Assembly: GCA_016213845.1 (NCBI GenBank)
Contig: JACQZN010000053.1
Location: forward strand, 1-36,916
Length of the DNA: 36,916 nucleotides
Direction: 5' to 3'
DNA from: Candidatus Wallbacteria bacterium
Lineage (GTDB): Bacteria; Muiribacteriota; UBA6191; JACPRK01
The position numbers were made by a program, and so were the translations under genes. The notes below the pieces were generated by a model. That model was given only the letters and a program-made list of their open reading frames with translations, was not told the origin of the DNA and made no database searches. How positions within the stretch are numbered: position 1 is the stretch's first letter; each line of letters opens with the position of its first letter. Below, one piece after another: positions 18,443 to 26,057 of this stretch.

Positions 18443-18921
18443 CGCTCCTCCTCGGAGGCCCGCAAGAGAGACTCCACGATCTTCCCGTAGCCCGTGCAGC
18501 GGCAGAGGTTGCCGGCCATGTGCTCGCGAATCCGGGCCTCGGTCAAGCGCTCGCCCTCTTCGAGGAGCCGCGCGCCCGTGACCAGCATCCCCGGCGTGCA
18601 GATCCCGCACTGCGCACCGCCGCACTCGAGGAAGGCCTTCTGCAGCGCGCTCAGCTCGTCGGGGCGCGAGAGCCCGAGGACGGTACCGACCCGCCGGCCC
18701 TGCAGGTGCGCCGCGGGGACGACGCAGCTGTTGACCACGACGCCGTCCAGCGTGATGGCGCAGGCGCCGCACTCGCCTTCCTTGCAGCCCTCCTTCGTGG
18801 CGGTGAGGCCCGCCACGTAGCGCAAGAAGTCGAGCGCGCTCGTGAGCGGGTGGCACCGGTGCTCATGCGGGCTGCCGTCGATGGTGCAGCGGATGGTCGT
18901 CAGCTCGCCTTCTTCGGACAT
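18439..18921 (-). CDS. Molybdenum hydroxylase 2Fe-2S (small) subunit
   Basis: This 160-residue protein carries two 2Fe-2S clusters that relay electrons from the molybdenum site to FAD. The plant-ferredoxin-like cluster uses Cys46, Cys51, Cys54 and Cys66 (GCKEGECGAC...NSC). The second cluster uses Cys105, Cys108, Cys140 and Cys142 (QCGICTPGM...CRCTGY). All eight ligands are present. It starts seven bases after the large-subunit stop with GAGG upstream, and its stop overlaps the FAD-subunit GTG. Confidence 0.95.
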   Translation of the reverse strand: MSEEGELTTIRCTIDGSPHEHRCHPLTSALDFLRYVAGLTATKEGCKEGECGACAITLDGVVVNSCVVPAAHLQGRRVGTVLGLSRPDELSALQKAFLECGGAQCGICTPGMLVTGARLLEEGERLTEARIREHMAGNLCRCTGYGKIVESLLRASEEER

Positions 18922-18928
18922 CGTCGCC

Positions 18929-21148
18929 TCACTCGTTGCCGAGCAGCTCCAGCAGGTGCTCTGGCGTGGCCGGAATCCGGTTCACCTCGACGCCCAGGGC
19001 GTGCGTGAGCGCGCTGGCCAGAGCGGGGCCCGGGCCGTCCATCGGCAGCTCGCCAATTCCCTTTGCACCAAATGGACCGAAAGGATACGGACGCTCCGCG
19101 AAGTGCACTTTCACTTCAGGCACGTCCGCGAACGTCGGGATGATGTAGTTGGTGAAGTTGGCGTTGGCCATCACGCCGTCCCTCATCTTCACCTCTTCGC
19201 ACAGGGCGTAGCCTATTCCCTGCACCACGCCGCCCTCGATCTGCCCCTCGGCGATGACCGGGTTCAAGACGCGGCCGACCTCCTGGAAGGCGTCGAAGCT
19301 CTCGACCGTCACCTCGAGCGTGTCGAGTCGGACGCGCACAGCGGCCACGTAGCAGGCCCAGGCGTAAGCGCCGTAGGCCGCACCCCTGTAGACCTTATCG
19401 TCCCAGACTTTCCCCGGGGGCGGCTCGTAGCGCGACCAGCCCTCCAGCGCCCCGCGCTCCCGGTGATGAGCCGCCGCCAGCGACGCGAAGTCGTCCGGGT
19501 CGCGCCAGGTGCGGCCGGCGTGCGCTTCGAGCGCCTTGCGCACCGCGCCGCACGCCTCCTGCACCAGGTAGCCGACCACCATCGCCGTGCGCGAGGCCAC
19601 GGTCGGCCCCGAGTTGGGCACCCGCGCCGTGTTGGGAGTGATGATCCGCACCCGGGCCATCGGCAGCCCCATCGAGTCGGCGGCGATCTGCGAGAAGGTC
19701 GTGTCCTTCCCTTGCCCCATCTCCGTGTTGGCGCTGTAGATCTGAACGAACCCGTCGGCCGTCACGTCCACCTTCAACCTCGAGTCGAGGACGACCTCTC
19801 CGTTGCCCGTGAAGCCCGCGCCGTGGAGGAACGTGGCCAGCCCGATGCCGCGGCGCTCCCAGCGGCTGGAGCGGTTGAACTCCTCGCACTCCCGGCGGCG
19901 CTCCTCGAAGCGCGTGCGCGCCACGGCTTCTCGCTGGATGTCGAGCGCGTAGACGTCGTCGCCCACGTTCTGGCTGAAGGCGGTCGTCTGCCCCGGACGC
20001 AGCAGGTACTCCTCGCGCAGCTCGTGCGGGGCGCGGCCCAGCTCGCGCGCCAGGTTGTCCATGTGGCGCTCCATCGCGAAGATGGTCTGCGGCGCGCCGA
20101 ACCCCCGGAACGCGCCGTTGGGCGGCGTGTTCGTGGCCACCACGCGACTCTCGACGCGGATGTTCTCGAAGTTGTACGGCCCCCCCGCGTGAATCGTGCC
20201 GCGCGAAAGCACCACCGGGCTGAGCGTGCAGTAAGCCCCGCCGTCCATCGTGGCATCGACGTCCATCGCAAGGATGCTCCCCGAGGCGTCCAGCGCAGTC
20301 CGGATCCGCGTGCGGCACGGGTGGCGCTTGGTCGTCGCCACCAGGTCCTCCACGCGGTCGTAAATCATCTTGACGGTCTTTCCACTCTTGTAGGAGAGAA
20401 GCGACGCGTGCGCGGCCAGGATGGTCGGGTAGTCCTCCTTGCCCCCGAACGCCCCGCCCGTAGCGGCCTGCTCCACCACGACCTTCTCCGGCGCGAGCCC
20501 CATGATCGGGCAGAGCCCCTTCAGGACGTAGTACGGGCACTGCATCGACCCGACCACTTCGAGGCGCCCCGCCGCCGCGTCCCAGGTCGCGACCATCCCC
20601 TGGTTCTCGATGTACGCCTGCTCCTGGAGGCCCGTCTCGTACGTCCGCTCGAAGACCCGCGCCGCCCGGGCGAAGGCCGCCTCGACGTCGCCTTTGTCGA
20701 TGCGGATGGCCTTGAAGACGTTGTCGTCCTTGAACAGCCGCTGCTCGAGCGCCAGCGACGCGTCGATGTCGAGCACCGGCTCCCATCGCTCGTACTCGAT
20801 CCGCACACGCGAGGCCAGCTCCCAGAGGCGGTCCCGATCCCGGTGCGCCAGCAGCACGATCGGCTCCTCGCGGTGCATCACCCGGTCGGCGGCCAGGATC
20901 GGCTGGTCCTGCTCCAGCAGCACGACCACGTTCTTGCCCGGCACGTCCTTCGCCGTCACGATCGTGACGCCCGACCAGTCTGCACCGGCGTCGAAATCGA
21001 CCGACAGGATGCGGCCGTACGGAATCGTCGACCGCACCGTCAGTCCCCACAGGAAGTCGGTGAGCGGCAAGTCGTCCACGTAGCGGGCGCGGCCGGTGAG
21101 CTTTGCCTCACCCTCGGCCCGCGGCGCGCTGGTCCCGACCAGTCTCAT
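18929..21148 (-). CDS. Molybdenum hydroxylase large (molybdopterin) subunit, xanthine dehydrogenase/aldehyde oxidase type
   Basis: The 739-residue catalytic subunit has an N-terminal Ald_Xan_dh_C hammerhead domain (about 10-120) and molybdopterin-binding domains after it. Key motifs are TGGAFGGKEDY (near 245), GAFRGFGAPQ (near 346) and the catalytic Glu700 in GAKGIGELP. The loop GAFRGFGAPQ is xanthine-dehydrogenase-like; the CO dehydrogenase signature AYRCSFR is absent, so CO oxidation is unlikely. The substrate (purine, aldehyde, N-heterocycle or aryl-CoA) is not determined. No XdhC-like maturation gene is adjacent. There is no Shine-Dalgarno at the ATG (21148); a TAGAAT -10-like box nine bases upstream raises the possibility of a leaderless message. 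A 57-bp tandem duplication covers the start. Confidence 0.92.
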   Translation of the reverse strand: MRLVGTSAPRAEGEAKLTGRARYVDDLPLTDFLWGLTVRSTIPYGRILSVDFDAGADWSGVTIVTAKDVPGKNVVVLLEQDQPILAADRVMHREEPIVLLAHRDRDRLWELASRVRIEYERWEPVLDIDASLALEQRLFKDDNVFKAIRIDKGDVEAAFARAARVFERTYETGLQEQAYIENQGMVATWDAAAGRLEVVGSMQCPYYVLKGLCPIMGLAPEKVVVEQAATGGAFGGKEDYPTILAAHASLLSYKSGKTVKMIYDRVEDLVATTKRHPCRTRIRTALDASGSILAMDVDATMDGGAYCTLSPVVLSRGTIHAGGPYNFENIRVESRVVATNTPPNGAFRGFGAPQTIFAMERHMDNLARELGRAPHELREEYLLRPGQTTAFSQNVGDDVYALDIQREAVARTRFEERRRECEEFNRSSRWERRGIGLATFLHGAGFTGNGEVVLDSRLKVDVTADGFVQIYSANTEMGQGKDTTFSQIAADSMGLPMARVRIITPNTARVPNSGPTVASRTAMVVGYLVQEACGAVRKALEAHAGRTWRDPDDFASLAAAHHRERGALEGWSRYEPPPGKVWDDKVYRGAAYGAYAWACYVAAVRVRLDTLEVTVESFDAFQEVGRVLNPVIAEGQIEGGVVQGIGYALCEEVKMRDGVMANANFTNYIIPTFADVPEVKVHFAERPYPFGPFGAKGIGELPMDGPGPALASALTHALGVEVNRIPATPEHLLELLGNE

Positions 21149-21228
21149 CGAAGCGCGATTCTAGCACGGGCCGGCCCGCGGCGCGCTGGTCCCGACCAGT
21201 CTCATCGAAGCGCGATTCTAGCACGGGC
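21115..21228 (-). repeat. Perfect 57-bp tandem duplication over a gene start
   Basis: Bases 21115-21171 and 21172-21228 are identical. The gene-proximal copy contains the first 11 codons of the molybdenum-subunit gene and its TAGAAT box. The upstream copy repeats the start codon at 21205, giving a decoy ORF that begins MRLVGTSAPRA and stops after 14 codons at a TAG inside the gene-proximal copy. The identity of the copies suggests a recent event or conservation by gene conversion. Confidence 0.9.
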
Positions 21229-21231
21229 GCC

Positions 21232-23040
21232 CTACTCGCTACTCGCACCTTTCCCAAGCCCCTCCACCAGAGCCCGGGCGGCGCGCTTTCCGACGACTGC
21301 CGCCAGCGACTCGAGCGAGGCTGTCCGGATCTGGCGCGGGTCCTCGAAGGCAGCGAGAAGCTTCTTGCGCGTGGCCGGCCCCACCCCGGCGATGCCGTCG
21401 AGGAAGCTGGCAAGCGACGCCCGGTCGCGCAGCTTGCGGTGGTAGGTGATGGCGAACCGGTGGGCCTCGTTGCGGACCCGCTCCAGCAGCCGTCGTGCCC
21501 CGGACCGCTCCCCCAGCGCCAGCCCCTCGGGGTGCGCGGCGCTGAAGACCAGCTCCTCGCGCTTGGCCAGCGAACAGATCGGCAGCTCCAGACCCAGGTT
21601 GAAGAGCGCCGCCGAGGCACTCGCAAGCTGTCCCTTGCCGCCGTCGATGAGGACCAGGTTCGGCAGCTCGGAGCCCTCCTCGGCCAGGCGCCGGTAGCGC
21701 CGCGACACCACCTCGAACATGCTGGCGAAGTCGTCCTGCCCCTCCACCGTCTTGATCCGGAACCGGCGATAACCCGAGCGGTGGCTGACGCCGTCCACGA
21801 AGCTCACCATCGAGGCTACGGTCGCCCCGCCCTGCAAGGTCGAGATGTCGAACCCCTCGATCCGCGTCGGAAGTTCCGGAAGACCCAAGCGCTCCTTCAA
21901 CTCCGTAAGCGCCGCCCCCGCCGCGGCCTGCGGCGCCTGGGCCTCCCTGGCCTCCAGGAACATCCGCGAATTCTGCCGCGCCATGTCGAGCAGCTGCCGC
22001 CACCGCCCCCGCTCGGGCACACGCACCGAAATCTTTCGCCCCGACCTCTGCTCTAGCGAGCTCTCCACGAGCTCCCGCTCCGGGATCTCCTCGGAGATCA
22101 AGATCTCGGCAGGTGTGTCCTCCCGGTTCAGGTAGTGCAGCTTCACGAACTCCCCCAGCACCTCGGCCAGCTCTCGTCCCTCGCCCCTCACCTCGAACTT
22201 GCGCTGACCGGCGATGCGCCCGCCGCGCACGGAGAGCTGCTGGATGCAGACCCACTCCCCCAGTCCGTCGGCAGCCACAACGTCGCCCTCGTGGGCGCTC
22301 ACTGCGCTCACCACCTGGCGCTGCCTGAGCGTCCTCACGGCCTCCATCCGGTCCCGCAGCCGTGCAGCCTTCTCGAACTCCAGCGCCTCGCCGGCCGCCC
22401 GCATTCGCCGCTCCAGGTCCCGCACCAGGTCCTCTTCCCGGCCCTTAAGAAACCTGACCGCGTCCTCGATCTGCTGGCGATACTCCTCGGGGGAGACCTT
22501 CCCCTCGCACGGCCCCGAGCAGCGCTTGATGTGGTACTGGAGGCAGACCTTCACCTCCAGCAGCTTCGCCGACGGGTAGTGGCATGAACGCACCTTGAAC
22601 AGGTCCTCCAGGAGCCCCAGGACCTTTCGCACGGCGCCGGCATTCGGATAGGGCCCCAGGTAGGTGCCGCCGTCCTTGCGGATCTTGCGCGTGAAGAGAG
22701 TGCGCGGAAACTCCTCGTCGGTCACCTTGATCACGGGGTAGCTCTTGTCGTCCCGGAAGACGACGTTGTAGCGCGGCTCGTGGCGGTTGATCAGCTCGTA
22801 CTCGAGGATCAACGCCTCCTCCTCCGTGCGCGTCACGAAGGTCTCCAGGTCGGCGATGCGCCGCACCATCGCCTCGATGCGGGCGCTCGGCAGGTTGGCG
22901 CCGAAATAGGAGTGGACGCGGTCCCTCAGGCTGCGGCTCTTGCCGACGTAGAGCACCCGCCCCGCCGCGTCGCGGAAGAGGTACACCCCCGGCACCCTTG
23001 GCAACTGCGCCAGCTTCCCCCGAATCTCCTCACTACTCAC
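21232..23040 (-). CDS. uvrC: Excinuclease ABC subunit C
   Basis: This 602-residue protein makes the two incisions of nucleotide excision repair. It has an N-terminal GIY-YIG nuclease domain (GVYLFRD...VLYVGKS, about 15-95), a UVR domain that contacts UvrB (about 200-235), an RNase H-like C-terminal nuclease (about 380-540, with FDISTLQG and LVLIDGGKGQ) and paired helix-hairpin-helix motifs at the end (about 545-600). The start is GTG at 23040: an in-frame TAG lies three codons upstream and the next sequence is a normal UvrC N-terminus. Both the start codon and the stop codon lie in TAG-containing heptad repeats. It is 27 bases downstream of uvrB. Confidence 0.95.
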   Translation of the reverse strand: MSSEEIRGKLAQLPRVPGVYLFRDAAGRVLYVGKSRSLRDRVHSYFGANLPSARIEAMVRRIADLETFVTRTEEEALILEYELINRHEPRYNVVFRDDKSYPVIKVTDEEFPRTLFTRKIRKDGGTYLGPYPNAGAVRKVLGLLEDLFKVRSCHYPSAKLLEVKVCLQYHIKRCSGPCEGKVSPEEYRQQIEDAVRFLKGREEDLVRDLERRMRAAGEALEFEKAARLRDRMEAVRTLRQRQVVSAVSAHEGDVVAADGLGEWVCIQQLSVRGGRIAGQRKFEVRGEGRELAEVLGEFVKLHYLNREDTPAEILISEEIPERELVESSLEQRSGRKISVRVPERGRWRQLLDMARQNSRMFLEAREAQAPQAAAGAALTELKERLGLPELPTRIEGFDISTLQGGATVASMVSFVDGVSHRSGYRRFRIKTVEGQDDFASMFEVVSRRYRRLAEEGSELPNLVLIDGGKGQLASASAALFNLGLELPICSLAKREELVFSAAHPEGLALGERSGARRLLERVRNEAHRFAITYHRKLRDRASLASFLDGIAGVGPATRKKLLAAFEDPRQIRTASLESLAAVVGKRAARALVEGLGKGASSE

Positions 23041-23075
23041 TACTCGCTACTCACTACTCGGCAGTCGCTACTCGA
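23033..23075 (-). repeat. Heptad array between uvrB and uvrC
   Basis: CTA occurs on the plus strand at 23033, 23040, 23047, 23054 and 23068 (the unit at 23061 is degenerate), giving TAG every 7 bases on the coding strand. The TAG at 23070-23068 is the uvrB stop, and the uvrC GTG start (23040-23038) lies within the array. A two-unit version (CTA at 21232 and 21239) forms the uvrC stop. Confidence 0.9.
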
Positions 23076-25038
23076 TCACGTCGCCCGCCAGCTTCTTCGT
23101 CAGCTCGGCAATCTTGTCGCGATACTTCGCCGCTTCCTCGAACCTGAGCTCCGAAGCCGCCAGGTTCATCCGCTCCCGGAGGAGATCGATCTCCACGGGC
23201 AGCTCGTAGCCGCCATAGGTGACGGGCGCGCCCGCCGACTCGACGGCTTGCTTCATCGAATCGCGGATCGGGCGAACGACGCTCTTCGGCTCCACGCCGT
23301 GCTCGGCGTTGTGGCGCATCTGGATCTCGCGACGACGGTTGCACTCGGCGATGGTCTCCTCGATGGAGTCGGTGCGCTGGTCGGCGTAGAGGATGACCTT
23401 GCCATTGACGTTGCGAGCCGCGCGGCCGCACGTCTGGATGAGGGAGCGCGTGGAGCGCAGGAAACCTTCCTTGTCGGCGTCGAGGATGGCGACGAGCGAC
23501 ACCTCCGGAAGATCGAGCCCCTCCCGCAGCAGGTTGATGCCGACGAGACAGTCGAACTCCCCCAGCCGCAGGTTGCGCAGGATCTCGGTGCGGTCCAGCG
23601 CCGCGATCTCGGAGTGCATGTACTGCACCCTCACCCCCGCGTCCGCGAGATAGGCGGTCAAGTCTTCGGCCATCTTCTTCGTCAGGGTCGTCACCAGCAC
23701 CCGCTCGCCCGCTGCGGCCCGCTGACGCACCTCGGCGATCAGGTCGTCTATCTGCCCCTCGGAGGGGCGCACTTCGATCTCGGGATCGACCAAGCCGGTC
23801 GGCCGGACAATCAGATTGACCACGCGCGCGCCGGCGCGCTCCAGCTCGTAGTCGGCCGGAGTGGCGCTGACGTAGATGCGCTGGCGCGGTATGACGGAGA
23901 ACTCCTCCCATCGAAGCGGGCGGTTGTCGAAGGCCGACGGCAGCCGGAAGCCGTAATCGACCAGCGTCTCCTTGCGCGAGCGATCGCCGCGATACATCCC
24001 CTGCACCTGCGGCAGCGTGACGTGCGATTCGTCGACGATGATGAGCGAGTCGGCGGGGAAGTAGTCGATGAGCGTGGCCGGCGGCTGGCCCTCCTGGCGA
24101 CCCGAAAGATGACGCGAGTAGTTTTCGATCCCCTTGCAGTAGCCAATCTCCCGGATCATCTCGAGGTCGTAGAGCGTGCGCTCCCGGATGCGCTGGGCCT
24201 CGATGTGCTTCTCGGCGGCCTTGAAGTGGGCGATGCGCTCCTCGAGCTCCTTCTCGATCTCCACGAGCGCGCGCTGGCGGTCCTCGGCGGGCGTCACGTA
24301 GTGCTGGGCGGGGAAAACGCTGACGCGCGAGAACTCCTCGAGCGTCTTTCCGGTGAGGGGATCGAAGCTGGTGAGGCGCTCCACCTCGTCGCCGAAGAGC
24401 TCCACGCGCAATGCGGTCTCCGACGAGATCGGGCAGATGTCGACGCGATCGCCCCGCACGCGGAAGCGCCCTCGGGAGAGCTCGACGTCGTTTCGGGCGT
24501 ACTGGATCTCGACCAGCCGGCGGACCAGCGTGTCGCGGTCCAGCGTCTGGCCGACCTCGATCGGCACGCACATCTCCATGTAGTGCTCGGGCGAGCCCAG
24601 GCCGTAGATGCAGGAGACGCTGGCGACGACGAGCGTGTCGCGCCGTTCGAGCACGGAGCGGGTGGCGACGTGGCGCAGCCGGTCGATCTCCTCGTTGATG
24701 TCGGAGTCCTTCTCGATGTACGTCCCGCTCGAGGGGATGTAGGCTTCGGGCTGGTAGTAGTCGTAGTAGCTGATGAAGTAGGCGACCGAGTTGCCGGGGA
24801 AGAACTCCTTGAACTCGTTGTAGAGCTGGGCCGCCAGCGTCTTGTTGTGGGTGATGACCAGCGCGGGTCTGTTGACCGCCTCGATGGTCTTGGCGAGCAC
24901 GTAGGTCTTCCCCGAGCCCGTGACGCCCAGCAGCACCTGGTGCGGGTCGCCACGCAGGACGCCGGTCGCCAGCTCTGCGATGGCGGCGGGCTGGTCGCCG
25001 GCGGGCTCGTAGTCGCTCTTGACGCGGAAATCGGTCAC
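23068..25038 (-). CDS. uvrB: Excinuclease ABC subunit B
   Basis: This 656-residue DNA-damage-verifying helicase-like ATPase is of normal length. It has Walker A GVTGSGKT (38-45), the beta-hairpin region [15 protein letters not shown] (about 88-102), the Walker B-type motif [12 protein letters not shown], helicase motif VI ([10 protein letters not shown]) and a C-terminal UVR domain (about 620-655) for UvrC binding. The start is GTG at 25038, overlapping the stop of the upstream small gene by four bases (GTGA). Having uvrB and uvrC adjacent suggests they are made together. Confidence 0.97.
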   Translation of the reverse strand: MTDFRVKSDYEPAGDQPAAIAELATGVLRGDPHQVLLGVTGSGKTYVLAKTIEAVNRPALVITHNKTLAAQLYNEFKEFFPGNSVAYFISYYDYYQPEAYIPSSGTYIEKDSDINEEIDRLRHVATRSVLERRDTLVVASVSCIYGLGSPEHYMEMCVPIEVGQTLDRDTLVRRLVEIQYARNDVELSRGRFRVRGDRVDICPISSETALRVELFGDEVERLTSFDPLTGKTLEEFSRVSVFPAQHYVTPAEDRQRALVEIEKELEERIAHFKAAEKHIEAQRIRERTLYDLEMIREIGYCKGIENYSRHLSGRQEGQPPATLIDYFPADSLIIVDESHVTLPQVQGMYRGDRSRKETLVDYGFRLPSAFDNRPLRWEEFSVIPRQRIYVSATPADYELERAGARVVNLIVRPTGLVDPEIEVRPSEGQIDDLIAEVRQRAAAGERVLVTTLTKKMAEDLTAYLADAGVRVQYMHSEIAALDRTEILRNLRLGEFDCLVGINLLREGLDLPEVSLVAILDADKEGFLRSTRSLIQTCGRAARNVNGKVILYADQRTDSIEETIAECNRRREIQMRHNAEHGVEPKSVVRPIRDSMKQAVESAGAPVTYGGYELPVEIDLLRERMNLAASELRFEEAAKYRDKIAELTKKLAGDVIE

Positions 25039-25478
25039 CGGCGCCGGCCCTTGCCGCCCAGGCGTTCGAATGGGAAGACCTTGAACGTGCTGACGTCGGC
25101 GATGCCAAGGAGGCCAAAAGCGTGTCGCTGGCGAGAGGTCTCGACCAGCCGAGGAACCTCGCCAGGCCCCAGGGCGGCGCGCGGGAAGGTGAGCCGCAAG
25201 CCGACGGGCATGCCGCCTGGAAGCAGCAACTGGCCGCTCGGCAGCTGCACGCTGGGAGCGCCGGCTTCCCAGATGGCCCGCACGGCGGCGCCCGAGGCCC
25301 CGGCCACGACCTGCGAGGCGGCACGCATCGCGGCGCCGGCGGCGAGGTCCCCGGTCAGCGCGACGACGAGCGTCGCCCTGGGCGGGTGTTGGGCGGCGGC
25401 GGCGGGCGCGGCGAGGAGAAAGAGGAGCGCGAGGAGAAGAGCGAGAGGTACCGATCCCGGCCGGGGCGCTGCCCTCAC
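25035..25478 (-). CDS. Small secreted protein of unknown function, coupled to uvrB
   Basis: This product of about 147 residues begins with a strong signal peptide (long Leu/Ala run [18 protein letters not shown], cleavage near AAAAQ). The mature domain of about 115 residues has no recognised motif and ends in a basic tail (GGKGRRR). The start is uncertain. GTG at 25478 directly precedes the signal peptide with AGGAG twelve bases upstream, and the frame is open further upstream through repeat-like, non-coding-looking sequence. Its stop overlaps the uvrB GTG, so it is co-translated with a cytoplasmic repair gene, an odd pairing for an exported protein. Confidence 0.65.
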   Translation of the reverse strand: MRAAPRPGSVPLALLLALLFLLAAPAAAAQHPPRATLVVALTGDLAAGAAMRAASQVVAGASGAAVRAIWEAGAPSVQLPSGQLLLPGGMPVGLRLTFPRAALGPGEVPRLVETSRQRHAFGLLGIADVSTFKVFPFERLGGKGRRR

Positions 25479-25533
25479 GTATGCATGGATCTCCTGAAAA
25501 CCGGCATGAAATCTAGTTGCACTGATTCCTGTC

Positions 25534-25587
25534 GAGGGCCTTGCCCTCGAGCTCCCACCAGGGGACCATCGGCCCCCTGGACCCCCG
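25534..25587. repeat. Palindromic dispersed repeat, copy A
   Basis: It begins GAGGGC, contains the hairpins GAGGGC/GCCCTC and CCAGGGG/CCCCTGG, and ends GGCCCCCTGGACCCCCG. Copy B lies 135 bases further on. The whole gap 25479-25813 (335 bases) holds only these two elements and shows no supported gene. Confidence 0.6.
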
Positions 25588-25668
25588 ATGACAACCGGTC
25601 TGAGGTCATTCGCAAGCCCGTGCTGGAGCCAGGAAGCAAAAGGTCTTTCGAGAGATCCGTGCATGCCT

Positions 25669-25720
25669 GAGGGCGCTGCCCCGGACCCCGGCAAGGGGCC
25701 GGTGGCCCCCTGCACCCCCG
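25669..25720. repeat. Palindromic dispersed repeat, copy B
   Basis: This diverged copy of the element at 25534-25587 starts GAGGGC, has an internal GGGGCC...GGCCCC stem and ends GGCCCCCTGCACCCCCG. The order of blocks is the same as in copy A. Confidence 0.55.
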
Positions 25721-25813
25721 TTAGACTGGAGAGGGCTGGGTGATGCATGCGAAACCTCGAAGAACAACCGCGAGAGTCACCTGAGCTGGCGAGAGACAAC
25801 GGGCTCACTGGCC

Positions 25814-26032
25814 TCACGACTTGGCCCCTTTGCCGAAGACGTAGTTCCAGGCGCTGCGGAACCAGCCCACGGTTTCGGAGCCGCAGCACTTCTTGTACTT
25901 GGCGCCGCTTCCGCACGTGCAGGGTCCGTTGCGGTCGATCTTCTCGGAGCGGGCGGGGACCTTGGGGAAGTAGTTGCCCCGGGTGGTCAGCACCGGCTTG
26001 ACGTTGGGGGCCTTCTTTCCGGAAGAGCTCAT
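25814..26032 (-). CDS. Small SEC-C zinc-binding protein
   Basis: This 72-residue protein carries a SEC-C motif, CTCGSGAKYKKCC, with zinc ligands Cys38, Cys40, Cys49 and Cys50. The same motif ends SecA and occurs in many small proteins. Here it stands alone, with a basic N-terminus and an aromatic C-terminal helix (GWFRSAWNYVFG). AGGAGG lies seven bases upstream of the ATG at 26032, a very strong site that fixes the start. It follows recN by 25 bases. The exact role is unknown. Confidence 0.88.
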   Translation of the reverse strand: MSSSGKKAPNVKPVLTTRGNYFPKVPARSEKIDRNGPCTCGSGAKYKKCCGSETVGWFRSAWNYVFGKGAKS

Positions 26033-26057
26033 GGGAATTCCTCCTGGAGACGCGGCG

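Noticed and set aside
18929..21148. Aerobic CO dehydrogenase (CoxL) identity for the large subunit
   Set aside because: The form I active-site loop AYRCSFR is absent and GAFRGFGAPQ is present, so a xanthine dehydrogenase/aldehyde oxidase-type assignment is safer.
18842..21445. Plus-strand open frame of 867 codons opposite the molybdenum hydroxylase genes
   Set aside because: It is a mirror of three genuine genes with all cofactor motifs; the translation has no domain and contains the duplicated 57-bp repeat as repeated peptide.
22780..25497. Very long plus-strand open frame (905 codons) opposite uvrB and uvrC
   Set aside because: It is antisense to two complete, motif-rich repair genes, and its translation is Asp/Val/His/Leu-rich as expected from the reverse of GC-rich coding sequence. 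It also runs through the heptad array.
25479..25916. N-terminal extension of the small secreted gene upstream of uvrB
   Set aside because: It runs through two palindromic repeats and into the SEC-C gene region, and would bury the signal peptide.
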